DNA of 64,000 nucleotides from assembly GCF_003672135.1 (NCBI RefSeq), contig NC_039510.1:10788001-10852000 (forward strand), given 5' to 3'. The notes below the pieces were generated by a model. The model had not been told where the DNA came from and made no database searches. It saw only the letters and a program-made list of their open reading frames with translations. The DNA comes from Ooceraea biroi. Taxonomy: Eukaryota; Arthropoda; Insecta; Hymenoptera; Formicidae. This document shows, in pieces, positions 48,101-62,313 of this stretch (position 1 is its first letter; every line of letters begins with the position of its first letter). Made by a program: the position numbers and the translations under genes.

Positions 48101-51100
48101 TGGGATATACGAGTTAATGTGAAAGTGTGAACATCCACCCCGTTCATGCAACACTATTCTAAATTTCCGTCTAAAGCCCTCCACTTGATTAAAGATAATT
48201 TTATTATCTCAATAATGCATTCGTTTTCGCAATTTGTTTTAGTACAAAACGTTTCCAAGAGGAACACTGAAGTGTTCGTTAGCATTACCCCGTCGTAAAA
48301 GCATTGCATTACCTCCAGAAGAAAAGCAGCAAGTGGAATCAATTTCATTTCGTCTTTTTGACGTTGTAGAAACTCTTACGTTTCCTTATCTCCATTTTAA
48401 CAAAAATTTCATATGGAATCTTTCTATTAGAGAGCACGTGGAGTACACTTTTTCAGACTGGTTTTTACGCTTATAAGTTTTCTTTTTTATTAATCTCTCT
48501 TCTTCATTCTTTGGTGTTCTCTACTGAGCCACTGAGTCTGGAAATTAATGATGTGGTACATTGTTGTCCACCGAATTTTATGGAATACCGAATGGATGAG
48601 ATCTTTTGTGTAGTGTTCACATCTCTGAGACACGAATATCACTGAAAATCTTTGCTCGTAATCGTTTTCTAATAAATACCATTGCTCTCGCTTTATTCGA
48701 GCTTTAGCATTTTATGATGGAGGATGAATATTGTTAAACTAGGGCTTTACGTCGCTTTGAGAAGTTTTAGGTTCAATTAGTTTATTGAAACAGAAGACGG
48801 GAGGTCGTAACGGTACGGTACTATTACGAAGTTTCCACGGGTCGTAAAGCGTCTCCATCCGTGCCACCTATTTCCCGTTAACTGCAAGTAACAAAGTGAA
48901 TATCCTGCTGTTGTTCCCGGTTTCTCTTTTCCATGTTCCCGATCCGGGTTACGTATGTTTTCGGAAAGGAAGTAAACGCAACTCCGCGGTCATGCAACTT
49001 CGCCATAAATCCCAAGTCAGGTTTAAGAAAGAAAAATGAAGATAGAAGATAAAATTAGCGGTTTACCTACTGTAAGAAAGAGAATTACTCAAGGAACATA
49101 TAGGAAAGCCTCTGTATCTGGACAAATAAAGCGATGACAAGACCAGGAAATGGTGTAAAAGATTAAGAAAAATGATAATATTATAATATTATTCTGGAAA
49201 CCTAGAACATCATTCTAGATAAAGCAAGACGAAGAAATAATAGAGAAACACGAAATAGATATATATGCTCAGTACCTGAAACAAAGAAGAAAAGGCAAGG
49301 AAATGCGCGATATGGAAACTATATATTATTTTACAGTGAAAAAGGAAGAAAGAAAGAGCAAAATAGAGAGACAGCTAGATATCAATCTCTGAAGAGAAAT
49401 AATGAACCAATAGAAGAACTGATGTTGAAGTACAAGACGCAGTCCTACGATAAGAGGAAGAAGAAGAAGAAAAAGAGAAGCAGCTTTAATCAAGTCACGA
49501 AGTCAATCCTCCAGCTTTATTTCTGTCTCCTCTTTCTTCTCCATTCTTTTGGAAATTATATAGTATCTCACATCGTGCAACAGTTAGTTCTTAAACAAGT
49601 CTTTTAGCTCGTTATTGTACAGAATCATTCTGACAAAATTTTATTATTCCATCTTTGCATCAATAAATAAAAGGCACTTCTATTTAAATTCGTATATATT
49701 CATCTTTATTACTTTTTCTACATTAAAATAGATGATGTGATTGATGCTCGATGGAGGCTTCATAGTTACTTCATAATAAACTCTTTCTTCTTTATTCTTT
49801 TTGCATTTTCTTCATTAAGTATGACGATAAAAGTGTAATAACTGACTTTTCATGGTCAAAAAAAGTTTCTGAGGACATCCTCCGATAATAAAGTATACAT
49901 ACATTGTATAAGACGACGCAATTAGGTGGCAACTTATCAAGGAGCCGTGAACAAAAGGTCCTTACGTGAGGAAAATCGAACAAGATAAAAAGTTAACTAG
50001 AGTACTTCTGTTAAAACGGCAAAGCTGTTCTCGTAAAAACTAATCGTACGATTGATGAAAAATGAGAAGATCCAAGAAAAACGGAATAAAGTTTCTCCCA
50101 GGTTGACGGAAAGTTTAACTTACTTTTATTTAAAAAAAAAAGAGAGAAAGAAATGGAAGAAGTACATAGCTGTTAAAGTCACACGGGACAGACATGCAAG
50201 AGCCTAACGAACAAAGTGCGGGAACATTCTGCACGCGAGATTAATCAGACCAAAAAAGGAAAAGAGCACGGCGGTACCCTGAGAGGTTCCTTTGTACTTT
50301 GAATAAAGCTTTTAACATTCGCGATATAACTCCGCTTATATTGCGTGACTTATTAATGAGATGATAAAATGCATGAAACACTGTAGCTGACGGAAAATAT
50401 TGTGTCGGAAATATGCAAGCAAAGTAACTCTTAGAACGTATGTTAAATACGTACAATATTTAATGAAAATGTTAGTACTGGTACTTGTCGAAATATTATA
50501 ATGTTACAAATATTTAATAACAATTCTCTACCTTTAATATGAATTCAAATTTTCGTAACTTGAAAAATTACTTGAAGTATATGTTTTATACAAGAAGTTT
50601 GGAAAATAGCTAGTATTCTTCAAAGGAGATTACGTAGATAAAATCAAATTCTATTAGCATTGTTCAAAGATAAAGGCAACTAATTAAACTTTCTGTTATA
50701 AATCGTACATGGCGTAGATAGCATCACGATGAAGAAAGATAAAGATTGTCGCTAAAATTGATTCCACTAAAACTTTAAAGTAATCGCTGTTAAGTAGTGC
50801 AAAGAGCGAGTTCACTAGCCAAATTTAGAATGTAACTATAGAGAATTATTCATAGAAAGAAGCTTTAACAGTCTATTCTACTTGAAAATGGATAAAAGAG
50901 CGAAAGAGTATTTAAGCGTAAGCTACCAAGTCGGGTGTTTTCTCGACTTGTGCGAAATGAATTTTGTCAAGGAAGGAATCGTTGCTGCATCAAAAAGAAG
51001 AGAACTTGCCGATCATTTACATGCGTTGCATTGGATTGGACGGAAGATTATAATGCAAAGTTCGTCGGTTTCTTCGTGAGATCGAGGGACGGTAAAGGAA

Positions 51101-54100
51101 CGGGATCTGAAATGAGGACGAGTTTATATATGGTTTACTTCCTTGATTTATGATCCCAGCATGTTGTTTGCAGCGCAAGCGTAGCCCCTTCTTTCCCTTC
51201 ACCCGCATCCCTGGTAGTGTAACATTCTTCGTACCCAGGATCTGGATGTCCTGGGATTATGCGAGCATTACGAAGCGTATTTAGCATAGTATTACATCGC
51301 TGAAATGTTATCCTTTGTAGTGACTGCATATACCGAGCGCAAACCATCTTACGGAATAATCCGATAGTCCGAAGACGAAGAATCCAAGATATCTGGGAGT
51401 GCCGTTGATTGAAAGAGGAAACGCGATCTTGTTCTCCGGGAATTACGTATCGTGTAAGACAACGTCTTATCATAATAACGAATTTTCACTCTAAAGTACG
51501 AAATAATCCTTCCCACTATCAAGCTTCGCAAACTGTCGCGCCGACACATCGCTGAGGGTTTTTCGTCGATAGAAATACTCAGCCGATGCAAGATTCTTTC
51601 ATTGGGTAACATCAGTTGTACGAAAATGTATTATACAATATGATTTTGCACAATTTCTACGTGAAAGAATTTTTCGTGGATTTACACGCCGCGCCGTAAG
51701 TTTGCGTCGCTTTATGCGCCGTCTCCTTGTTTTAATTGTCTCCCATCTAAATGTCTGGCGCTCCGCTTCTCGCCATTTATTTCTGCCTTAATTAGAAACG
51801 TCCGATCTTCTTCACCCACGTGCTTATCACTCTTATCAAACGCTACTGCGTTATAATGCCAGTAATTCGCATGCGCGCACCCGTGCACTTGAAGGGTTTA
51901 ATAAAGCGGATTCGCGGCCACTTCTGAATGCAAGTATGAAACGTTTCACCAACGTTTTTCGTGATATAGCCGAAGAAAAATGCATAATGCTGGCCAGATA
52001 GGAAATAACGGAGGTGGAAGAGGAAAGGGTTGCGAGAATTCAAAGCCCCCGCGCGCTACTGAGCGCTCCTTTGTTATACCGCGTCAGGCCTTCCTTTTCT
52101 CTTCTATCCTTTTCAACCCCGCCACATTCTCTTTTCCCCTTTCGACAAACGCGCTTCCACCCGTCTCCACTCCTCCGCATTGGTCGGCTGCGGTTTTTAT
52201 GTATCCGGCTTAATAAAACGCTCGGTGCACTCTCTCACACCGTTACACATGGCGAGCACCCACCTACGTGTAACTGCTTTTTTCTAGTGCTTTTTGTCGC
52301 ACGAAGACGTGAAATATGTCGAATGCTTTTAGCTCTTTATAAATCAGGCAAATTCCCTGAAGTGCGAAATGTTTTTGTGCGCTTAATATTAATGGACCAA
52401 TCGATTTGCTAGTAATTCGCGATCGTGTTGAGAAATGTATCTGAAAATAAAGCTCCTGCATACCTATAAAATAAAATATTTCTATCTTCTTCAATTTTTC
52501 ATTCTGTTTTCATGAAAAACAAAGGTATTTTATAAGAATTCTTCACGGGAAGGAAGTGTGTAAGAGCGGAAAGAAAGAAAGAAGAAGAAAAAGAAAAGCA
52601 GCATCTAACAAGCAAGAATAAAAAGTCGATCGCACGTAATTACGACGACACGATTTGAATATTAAGCTCGTCCTTCTGCTTCGTCCTGTATACCTCATTT
52701 CCGATTCTTGATTACGTTTTTATATAGTACCTAGTGTCCATTAAGTTACAGAATCTCAAGACGAAAAAAGAATGTCTCGATGCGAACAGCGTAAGAAGTA
52801 TTCCTCCCCACAACTCGGTTCCTTTATTACGCGACATTAACGCTCGTCGCAGATGGCCCGGGAGAAATTAAAGAAATTTGCATAATCGCGATACACCGCG
52901 CGTATTGTTACTCGCAACTTCAGCCAGACGTTTCGCTAATCTACCTTTTAATTAAGCAAATATGCGAGCGTCGGCGTTAGCGGATGTACCGTATGCATCT
53001 TCATAAGATTTCTCGTTGCTTTGCTTGCGCGGAGCAGCAAACAACAAACAACAACGATTTTTTTCCTCTTTTTCTTTATCTTTTTTCCGAGGGAAGATGA
53101 ACCGTTACGAAGGCACAGGACAGACAGAAGAAGAGAATAAGCAAGACTTGAAAAGCCGCATCGGATGTTTACGAATAATCGTTTCGTTTAGCGACAGCTT
53201 TGTATTAATGCTCGGTTTTTGCGAAAGATCTCGAAATTGGTCTAACTTGGGATAAGACAGGGAATAAATTGGCCGCATAATGGCAACGGAATTGGTTCTT
53301 TACCACAGAGAATTGCTACAAGACACGCAGGATAGATCCTGACGCTTGCGATTCGTCTGCGTCGCGCTTAAACGCATTCGCAGTAGATCTGGAAAAATCG
53401 TCAATCGATCTAGAAAAAGCGCAAAAGAGTTTCGATTTAGAGAACGACTAATCCTCGGAAGAATAATTCTTTCTTGTATAGCAATAACTATTAAGGAGAA
53501 CATTTCATGCTTACAAAATATTGAGTCAACCGGAAAGTCCGTATGGATTTTTGTAGCAAAATTTAAATGCAAAACTTTATAGTAAGAATTCATGCAAAGT
53601 TTTGTATTTGAATTTTGCTAAAATAATTCGCACGGATTTGATGGTAATACAAACTTTTGTATTAAGAATCAATACAAAGTTTTGCGTTTGAATTTTGCTA
53701 AACAATTTCGCATGAATTATTCAATCAATAATAACTTGTTAGAATATATGTATATAAGAATATATAATAAGAAACTTTACGCTTCATCGCTATTACGTAA
53801 TATTTTATATCTTTATGTACTTTACATAAGTTTATATATAAATTATAACACAAAACTCTCTCTCTCTCTCTCTCTTTTAACGAACCAGTAAGTCAATTAT
53901 GAAAAGTTATAGTAATTATTACTATGGAAAACATAATTTAGAATGTCGAAGTTTACAATAACGGTCTACGTTTTGTTATTCAAGTTTGAAGTAATTTATC
54001 ATATTGTGCTTGTTGCGAGCGTTATTTAATTTTACAATTAACAATCACTCGATACGTTTAACATATTCTGGAAGGACGACGCGGAAACAGCTCGCAGGCG

Positions 54101-57100
54101 GACAGTAAAGTGAATCAGAGCGTGCTTTATGGAACGCAAGCGCGAAAGGTGAAGAATAGTGGTGTTTCCCGCCTTTTTTCTTTCCACGCGAAAAAATTCG
54201 GATCGCAATTACGGAATTAGTTCTTCTCCTCAGAGACGCACGATCCAGCGATTTCAAACAAAACAACGGAATACCGTGCTATTTGCGAATGTCGACGTCT
54301 AATTTTCCACTCTCGCGATTGTGGTGACTATTCGCGCGGCGAGGAAGCAACACGAAGCGACTGCAAATGATTTTTCCGAGTAGGAAACGTGCAAACAGGA
54401 AACGTTTTCGATTTGAGGACGACATATAAGGAGCATATATGCGCATACATGTAGACATTGCTGTTTCGTAGCTTTCACGCAGATGCTCAAATTTGTACTC
54501 TTGTAAAGGCTCTTCAAATAACTCCAATTTTGATTTAATATTTAATTTGCAGTAAAATGTTCTCCGCGGCATATGCAGAGATATTATTCTATATATTATA
54601 TGCTCTAAAATATAATACAGAAAGAGAGAGATATTAAATAATAGAAGATTACAAAATTTATTATTAAAAAATATGCATGTATTTAAATTCTTTATATTAT
54701 TAAAAAAGGACAGGAAATGTTTCACACTGCTAATACGATTATTATTAAAATGAAAAATTTCATTGTATAACTATACAAATAAAAAAAGAACAAAAGCAAT
54801 TTAATCAGGCAATTATTCTATAGGGTACATTAAAAGCTATTCTATTTAAATTTGTAATTAAAGAACACACACATATATCTGCGTGTTGTAATCAACCATC
54901 ACCTTTAACTCTCTCTTCCCAGAACTTTTGAACTCTTTTCTTTTTAGATAGATTTCCATTTCAAGTATATGTGATACACATCGCGTTTATTTGTATTCTT
55001 GTAGCGGGACACAAAGAAAAATGCATTGCGATTTCTGAAAGCTATAAGTTACACACATCGACATTTGAATATGCGAGATATAAATATTCCAGATCCCTAT
55101 ATCCCGCGTTTCCAATTTCACTTCTGTCATATAAGCGTGCAGAGATGAATACGTAAATATACGTAAGGATAGCCATGAGGGGTGAGACGTTCCGATATAT
55201 CGGAACATCCGGGAAACGGGACAACGAGCCACATAGCGCGATAAAACGTACCTGACTTCATCTGGCCTGCCACGAGTTTCGGTGGCATCGAAACTCACGT
55301 CCCACCGCGTTTCGATTATAAACTGCTAGACGAGCGCGGCAAACGACGTAAGCATCGTCGATTTCGCTGGCGCATGTAAATCGATAGACATCGAAAAAAT
55401 TGCGAAAAATCCGGGACCAGGATGGAAAAGAGGAAGAGCACGGAGAGAATGGGAAAAGCGATGTCAAAAAAAAATTGTTCACGCCCGTCGTAACGCCGAC
55501 ATTTCGGAGCGATGAACAATCACGATGGGTGTGAGCTTTTGCGAAAGCTCGATTAAAACTACCCATGAGGCCAAATGAATAATATCGACGTAGCGATCCA
55601 TTTGGAGCTTGCAAAGATAGCTTCGTTACTTGCGCGCGCACGTTACGTGCAAGGAATCACGTTCGCTTGAAATGTCAGTTTACTCAACATTAAGTCTCGT
55701 TTCAGCTGTTTCAGTTAATTAACAAACGTAATTGAGAGTAAGAAAAATTTTGAAAATTTAAACAAACGTCGAAGACACTCGGAAAAAGAAATTTACAGGA
55801 CAAAAAGGCTAACAGGATAAAAATATAATTCTATACTAATAATAATAATATAATAAAATAATAATAATATTCTATGTAAGAATCAATTTTCAATCTTTTA
55901 AAAATTTACATAAAATGTAATATGTGTATTTTCTTTAGAATTTAATGTTTCTTTCACATTTATTACTTGCATTGATGTCGTGCAAGTAATGAATGTGAAA
56001 AAAATCAAAGATGTAGAATATAATGATGAAAGTATTGTTTTGGGGAGGAATATAATAATAATGGTGATGTCTGACGATGTATTGATGGAATCCCATATAC
56101 ATCGTTAGATCACATCCGCGGATGACCAGTCGATTCCATCCCCATTCGCGGCTCTTTGTCCAATGCTCGCTCATGGATTCAACCCTCATCCACCCTTTGC
56201 CACCCGTCGCTCCACTCTTCGGGGCTCGGCGAAGCGGGTGGAGGGACGCAGATAACGGTTTTAATTCCGTACGAATGGATCGACGTGTGAAAAAACGGTA
56301 GGGAGGATCGTCGGAGAGGCGGATTGATGGACTGCCGGGAACAATGGTTAACTTCGGAAGTAATCGCTTAATTCCGGAATTCGAGCTAGCTCCCACTGTC
56401 CGGTTAGATCCCGTATTGCACGCTCCGGATCTTGCTCAGTTTCCCTTTCCTCCCTTTTAGCCGTATTTTATTATGCGCCAACGCAGTGTTTGCGTTAATC
56501 CTCTCGCACGGGTCATCTTCTTCCGCGTAACGAAGAAAGCTAGAGGAGGAAACCAGGAACTTGCTCAACCGTTTAATTGCATCGACCGTTAACGCGGCTT
56601 TCATTTTGCCGGCGATAACTTCCCGCAGAATTACTATTACTTAACTTCTACGTGTACGCAAACCGAGAAAATTCAAGATTCATGCACGAACTACACGCGG
56701 CGTGTCTGAACTCGAAATAAAATTATGAAAATGTAGTACCCCTCACGTCGGACAATTTAGGTCGCGCGTAATCACGGTGATTTCCCGTGACATACCCTTC
56801 TTTAGTGACTTCTTTCTTCCTTTTCTCTTTATTCATCCTACATGTCCCGCGATACGCAGCAATAAAGGGATCTTAAGAATTAAACTAGAACGAAGTAAAC
56901 AATAGTACCCGGCACGACGAATAGCCGCTTCGCCGGTCGGTTCTTTCGCCATGACGAAACTTCTGTCGCTGTGGCACATTTACGAGGAACTTTTCTGAAA
57001 GTTATCGACGAAGGAAGCCGACAGTCTGTTCCATTTGCACTCCGTCGCCGGACGAGGCTGTTTTGCCTGGCGAAATTCATTACCGCAGTCACGAACGATT

Positions 57101-57340
57101 AAGAACCTTCGTCGAGCAGACTATTAGGAATTGCTCGTACAATCGTTCGTTCAGATATATACACAGATGTAATCGATGTTTCTTGCTCCAGTGCATACTT
57201 ACGAGCTCCGTGTCTATGCCGGCGCCGTCCCGGATGTTCTCGTGATCGGCACCGGCGCCATTGACCATTCCAGCAGCCGAAGTGGTACCGCTCGCGCCTG
57301 CTTTTCCACCAGCACCTCCGGCTGGTGTTTGCGGTAAGCT
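30055..57340 (-). CDS. RASGEF1: RASGEF1 orthologue, Ras-family guanine nucleotide exchange factor (5' end incomplete)
   Basis: Ten exons in transcript order: 57340-57203, 46706-46497, 45842-45582, 39047-38931, 38833-38720, 38489-38346, 32574-32372, 31824-31673, 31581-31509, 30193-30055; 516 residues from the first exon found. RasGEF1 proteins load GTP onto Ras-family GTPases; vertebrate RASGEF1A/B act mainly on Rap2. The REM/RasGEFN domain is in exons 2-3 (DGNLVSGSLEALVQHM, YYPDRAYLFAFLLSARLF, EWTETFPYDFRDE). The catalytic domain is in exons 4-9 (LAQQLTHVELERL, WFNRLSYFVATEVC, RECFNIGNFNSLMAI, LEHQMDPSSNFSSYRS, LVKDLYFLN, PNGHINFEKFW). Introns 1-6 are phase 0. Exon 1 is Gly/Ala-rich and open at its 5' side, so at least one more upstream exon is expected. 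The last exon is the least certain. Confidence 0.88.
31825..32371. other. RASGEF1 intron 7
   Basis: AT-rich intron of 547 bases. Donor is GTGAGT (complement of 32366-32371) and acceptor is TTTGCAG. Nothing else is recognised. Confidence 0.7.
32575..38345. other. RASGEF1 intron 6, no gene recognised
   Basis: A 5.8-kb intron. Open frames of up to 175 codons (such as 35590-36117 on the minus strand) lack family features and overlap frames on the other strand. Around 37425-37459 there is an ATT-type trinucleotide stretch. Sequence near 36900-37100 and 37650-38000 is CpG-rich. Confidence 0.55.
37425..37459 (+). repeat. (TTA)n-type microsatellite
   Basis: Two runs of TTA/ATT units are separated by a short interruption, within the RASGEF1 intron. 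Confidence 0.75.
42650..43225 (+). mobile_element. MITE with 141-bp inverted repeats and a transposase C-terminal remnant
   Basis: It begins CAGGGTGTTTCCTAAGTAAG and ends with the complement, ...CACCCTG, between TA dinucleotides. The arms are 42650-42791 and 43085-43225. The interior (plus strand, about 42825-42970) reads RNRIIDGCERIRNTPGIF, then ERVR, one stop (TAA), SMERRVEACIMAAGGHFQ, QLL and a stop. This resembles the C-terminal end of IS630/Tc1/mariner-superfamily transposases seen in arthropods. It is an internally deleted derivative of a full element. Confidence 0.85.
44598..44640 (+). repeat. GA-rich simple repeat
   Basis: An interrupted (GA)n tract in the RASGEF1 intron. Confidence 0.7.
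45843..46496. other. RASGEF1 intron 2
   Basis: A 654-base intron with donor GTGAGT after GGTAAG and acceptor ATATTTCAG. Minus-strand frames here are read-through from the neighbouring exons. Confidence 0.75.
53519..53730. mobile_element. Mariner-like element remnant with nested repeats
   Basis: TATTGAGTCAACCGGAAAGT at the left resembles mariner termini. The block GCAAAATTTAAATGCAAAAC is followed by its inverted copy, then by a direct repeat of that copy about 82 bases further (AAAGTTTTGTATTTGAATTTTGC and AAAGTTTTGCGTTTGAATTTTGC versions, at about 53596 and 53678). No transposase remains. Confidence 0.55.
53856..53875 (+). repeat. (CT)n microsatellite
   Basis: Ten CT units in the first RASGEF1 intron. 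Confidence 0.85.
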
Positions 57341-60300
57341 CTGAAAAGCAAAAAACCAAAAAAGAGAAATCAATTTTAGGCGAATGACATTCGCACATAT
57401 CCGATTAAACGGACGAGCTCATTCGCGCTACAGATAAAAATCGCAGCTGTATAATTCCGCAATATTCGCAAATATTCGCTAATACTCGTAACCGTTTCGC
57501 GCACGTTAAACACCAGACGACTGCGATTACGTAATATATTGATTCGAGAGCGATTGTGTCACCGCGATGAACGATTCAGCGAATTTACGCGGCCGTTGGG
57601 AGTTCGATAACGCGACGTGGCCCGATTTGTTTTCCGGCCGAAATCCACGCTGAAATCTCGCCTCAATTTCGCCTCAGTGAGATCGTTCCTTTTATTCGCA
57701 ACGTCTTGAAGCTTTTCTCGAACTCCTCCTTGCTGCGTTCTATAGCGGGCAACGAGGCTGCCTCACCACGAGCGCCGGCTTTTACGAGGGGGATTAGATG
57801 GTGTAAAGGATGGTCGTAAAGGGAAATTTCGCTGAACGTATTTGCCCTGATCGTCCTGGCCGGGGTGAGAAAAATAGCCGCCGAGACAAAGCAATTTGTA
57901 TGCACCGGGGAAATGTGTACGCGCGCGACAACATTATGTACCAGCAACTTCACCGCGTTTCGCATTAATAGAACGGGAGTTTCGCGGCGACTGCGACGGC
58001 TCTCCCGACGAAGGGGATTACCGCGTGGTCTTTAAATCAATTTCGCCGGCGTGATAGAACTCTTCGAGTTCGCGGTATCAGGATTGATCGCCTGCCATCC
58101 GCGCCCCCGGATAAGGGCGAAGCACGAAAACTATTCGCGTAACATCCGACCGACGCGCGTTCTCGGTGACGGGTGGTAATTTTTGAATAATCTACCTGCG
58201 GGCGTGTCTCGCGAGACGAAATGCGCGGCATTGTTAGCTAAGTAAGATTGATACGTTTTTAGTCTTCTCCCTTTTTTTTAGATCGAGTCTATTCATTCAG
58301 AAATTCGTTGACACGCTAAGACGCGACCCTCATATTTCACACTTTCGAAAGTTTTGAAAGATATCAATATCTTCGAACTTTCGAATTCTAAGATATCTTC
58401 ATGCGATAATTTATGACATATCAGTTTCGCGATGTTTTGTAATAAAATTTTTGTTGGGTCAGTAGATCAGCTTTTATTCATTTTCAAGGACATTGTGACA
58501 TAATTACATGTTTGATTTTAGTTTGTGCATCATGAGGATATAAATATTGTTTATATTTCTCCATATTATTCTTATATACTTGATGTAATATTTATATTTT
58601 AAAGCATCGCATTACAAAGCAACATTCAAATACCAAGAAGCATTGTAATATAAAGTGTGGATAAATAATTAAAAACGCTAGCTCTTCGTGAGATTGTAAG
58701 TAACAAAGAAAATTGCACATAATCAAGAAATGATACATTGCAATATTTTGCAAATTGCAGTATTGATCACGAGCAATATTGACCGTATTTCACATCCTGA
58801 AAGCCGAACGCAAACTAATAAAGAAAATAGAAAGGGAGAGACAAATTTACTCTCTATGAAAGAAACTTGCATTAAAAATGCTTTCAGGAGCGAATTGGCT
58901 AACCGATAAAGCAATATTATATGGTACTCCTAATGGCATGGGGCTTTGTACGCTCAAGTGGCACGGGCAAGATCTCGCGGGTAAAACAACGAGTAAGAAC
59001 GTTTTTCGTCGGGCGAACTCCGAAGGTGGGATCGGCTATGAGAGAGTCACGGTTAGCCAGTGTGCCTCCACTCTCCGACTCTATCATTTCCCGGCGGCAT
59101 CGTCATGTTTCGTGTATTGGTAATAGCGCAAAGTGCTCTTCTCGGAGTAATAGTGGCCCGAAGACGACCCTTTAAGCGACGTTCAGCACTTTACGATCGC
59201 TCTTTATAAGTACGTCTCACTCTGGTCGGTGTGAGCGCGCGCGTACATCCCTTGCCGTAATCTCCTCGAACACCAGTGAACCGATTCGCTTTTCGCGGTT
59301 TGGGAGAAAGAAAGCAGCCGGAGAGTGTGTACGAGGCGGAAATTTGCCCAGAGAGGCAGTCGCCGCGCGACCGCAGCGTTTTTATTTTCATAGCCGATAG
59401 AACGATGATTAAAGAGAAAGTAATTCCCGTCTCCTGATCGATCTTGTGGATACAACGTACAGGCGTCCTCGTTAGCTTTAGTAATAAGTTTTGGATTGTC
59501 AGCTCAATTTTAATTAAATCCTCTTATGGCTATTGCAGTTTGATAGAGAGTTAAATAATTTCGCGCTACATTTAATAACACAAAAAAGTATATTTTATTT
59601 ATTAGTACACTGTTTTATTTATTAGTATACTGCCTTCTTTTCTGCATTATTGCTTCGCAACGACTTACATTTTTGTTTTGTTTTGTTAAAAACAACGATA
59701 ACTGAAAGAGTTGTAATTCCTGTTCTTTGATTGATTCTTGCAAAATGTAAACATCTTCGTTGCCGCAATTAATAGTAGATTCTTCGCTCCATAAGATTTC
59801 GGTTCTAACGTTGCTAAATTGAATTGCTCCATTTTCAAAATGCGTATCTATCCATCATTCTGAGATTAAAGAAATGCATCAGTAATTATTCTTTTATTAA
59901 ACAAACAGATAAACAGTAGCGGTACACGGAGAAAATCTGGGATTCACAGTAATAAGCGGTGAAAATACAGATTATAGGAATTGCTGGATACACAATTTAT
60001 ATACACATCCGTGTAGTTTACCCCGTGGAAATTGCGGGATATGCAGCTGGATTAATAAAAGGACAAATAATGTCTGCAGATGATTACAACAACATCCATC
60101 TCTCCTGGGTTTGTTCATTATTTTTCCATCACGTTTTTACACTTTCTCATTTTTCATTTCACTTCCGGCCGATAGGCAATTTTCAAATTTCCTAGAGAAA
60201 CTGCCGAGCACGAAGTAAGGCCATAATGAAGCCAGCTTCTCCGCGACATCTTATATCGGCGCGAACCATCTCGGTCTTATCGATGAGCAACGAGCAGAAG

Positions 60301-62275
60301 GGAAAAGAAGGATGGCGCTTCGCAGTCACGGCGCGCATGAGAATTCTTCTAAAACTGAATTTCCTCCCAAAGACCATAAAGTGCACCATAAAAGAGCAAC
60401 TAACGCGGTTCCGAGAGTTCGCGCGTAGTTGAAAGTGCAAAAGAGACCGTGCTCTGAAGTAGAACGCAACATGAGTGGAAAGAGATTTTGATTTTTGAAC
60501 AAAGGATTTTTGATATTTAAAGAGAATAACTTGACTTGACTTGATCAGTAGTTATCGAACATTCGATTCGAACGATTGTTCACAAAACTGACAGTATTTA
60601 AGTAATTGAAAATGATAAAAACTGTTTCGAAAAAATAGATAATAGCAAAAGTCTGAAATGAATGTCGTTAATCATGATTTGTGAATAATGAGAAGCTACA
60701 CGATAGTACACTTTATCATCATTCATAATCGTTTGGAATTATTATATCATTCTGCATTCTCGTTTATTTATTTCAGTACTCATTCTCGATCGCAACATGC
60801 ATTATAAATAATTCAGCCTGTCCCTGGAAAACAGGGAATCGCGTACCGTTTTTCTCTTTTTTATCGTAATTATAATATAAAGAGTTCTATAAATACAACG
60901 ATTCAATTATTCGTTATACCGGAGTAATTATTCAGGCTCACCCCATTAATCCATAAACGCCCTTCAGTTCCTCGGCGCGGCGGTCTCGCGACGTCTGATT
61001 ATTTGCCGACTCGAGCTACTGCGCGCGTATATCACGTCTCGTGGCAACTCCCTTCTCGGAATATTTCTATGCGCGATACTGATCGTACGTTTTCCGAGAG
61101 GAAGCGAAGACCCAAATAGAGGAAACCTGCGGGGGAGGAAGTCAAGTTTCCGGATCGAAGATCGACCTATCGCGGTCTAGACGGAGTGCCAATACGTGTA
61201 ATCCGCCACCTGTACCGTGGCGCAGATATATACACAGCAGCATGCACATATATAATTCCTCAAGAGGATGCAATCGAACGGACCTTAGTAGTCAGTCGTG
61301 GATAAAAATAAATGGATACCACCTCGTATGAAAATTACATCATGCGCGAAGATCGCCCAAATTGTGATGGGCATAAAGCGAACGGAGCGGTTAAAGGATG
61401 CTTGACCACTCCGCAGATCAAAGTATATATTCATTCTATAAACCCGCGAATATTGCATAAAGCATTCTCTTGGAAGATTGAAAATGCTGTGAATTTTATG
61501 TCCTCACGTTTTCCTTCGTCTGATGTGGGGATAAGTCGCGGGTACCCGTGATATATTTTCAGAGAGCACGAGTTCTCATAGTGAGGTGACGTGCACACGG
61601 AGAAATGCTTAATTTATCGTACGTCATAAATTTGGTTTTTATTGTTTTAGACGGTTCAATATTTGGCGCGAACAGGGAGGTGGCTCGAGTGCCGTAAATC
61701 TCGTTTACGTCGTGAGCTGTGGGACGCGTACAAGAGACGCGTTGCATTTTATTTTAAGCATAAGCGCATGGCTTTATTTTCATCGTAAGAGCATTTTATT
61801 CACTGAGCAACCGCCGAGTCAAGCGCCGGAACGGAAGGCGGAAGAAAACGCGCCGAAGGAAAACTTCCGAAAACGCGACGTTATTGATTATTTAATGCAC
61901 CCGAGTGTTTAAGCCGAGAAAACGATATTCTGTATGCTTTGTCAAGACTGGTTCCCGTAAACCTGCCTCAAAAGCCTTTGCCGTGACGGGAAGCGAAGAA
62001 GGCAGGTGCACGCGTACTCGCGAGAGCACCGAAAGCATCGACAAAGGACGCGAAGGTGCCAGCTACAGCAAAGGCGAGTAAAATGTGAGGGAGTGTGAGA
62101 GGTGCTGAGAGAAAGGGAGATATTACAGAGTCGGAATGCTTGGCTGTTATTACTCGAGAAACTCAGGAATTTCTCCATTATTTAAGGAAGCCCAATACGT
62201 GTTCCGACAAAAGGTAAAATATTTCGCCTACGAGGCAGGATAGCCGAACAAATATTATGCATTACAATGGAATAA

Positions 62276-62313
<38 letters not shown>

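Larger units (their letters stand above)
46707..57202. other. RASGEF1 intron 1 (10.5 kb)
   Basis: I find no gene. Recognisable items are a purine-rich stretch at about 49420-49485, a (CT)n repeat at 53856-53875, and mariner-like debris at 53519-53730. Several 100-150-codon frames (for example 54279-54725, 55258-55641 and 55935-56396, all minus) have no motif or family signature. Confidence 0.55.
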
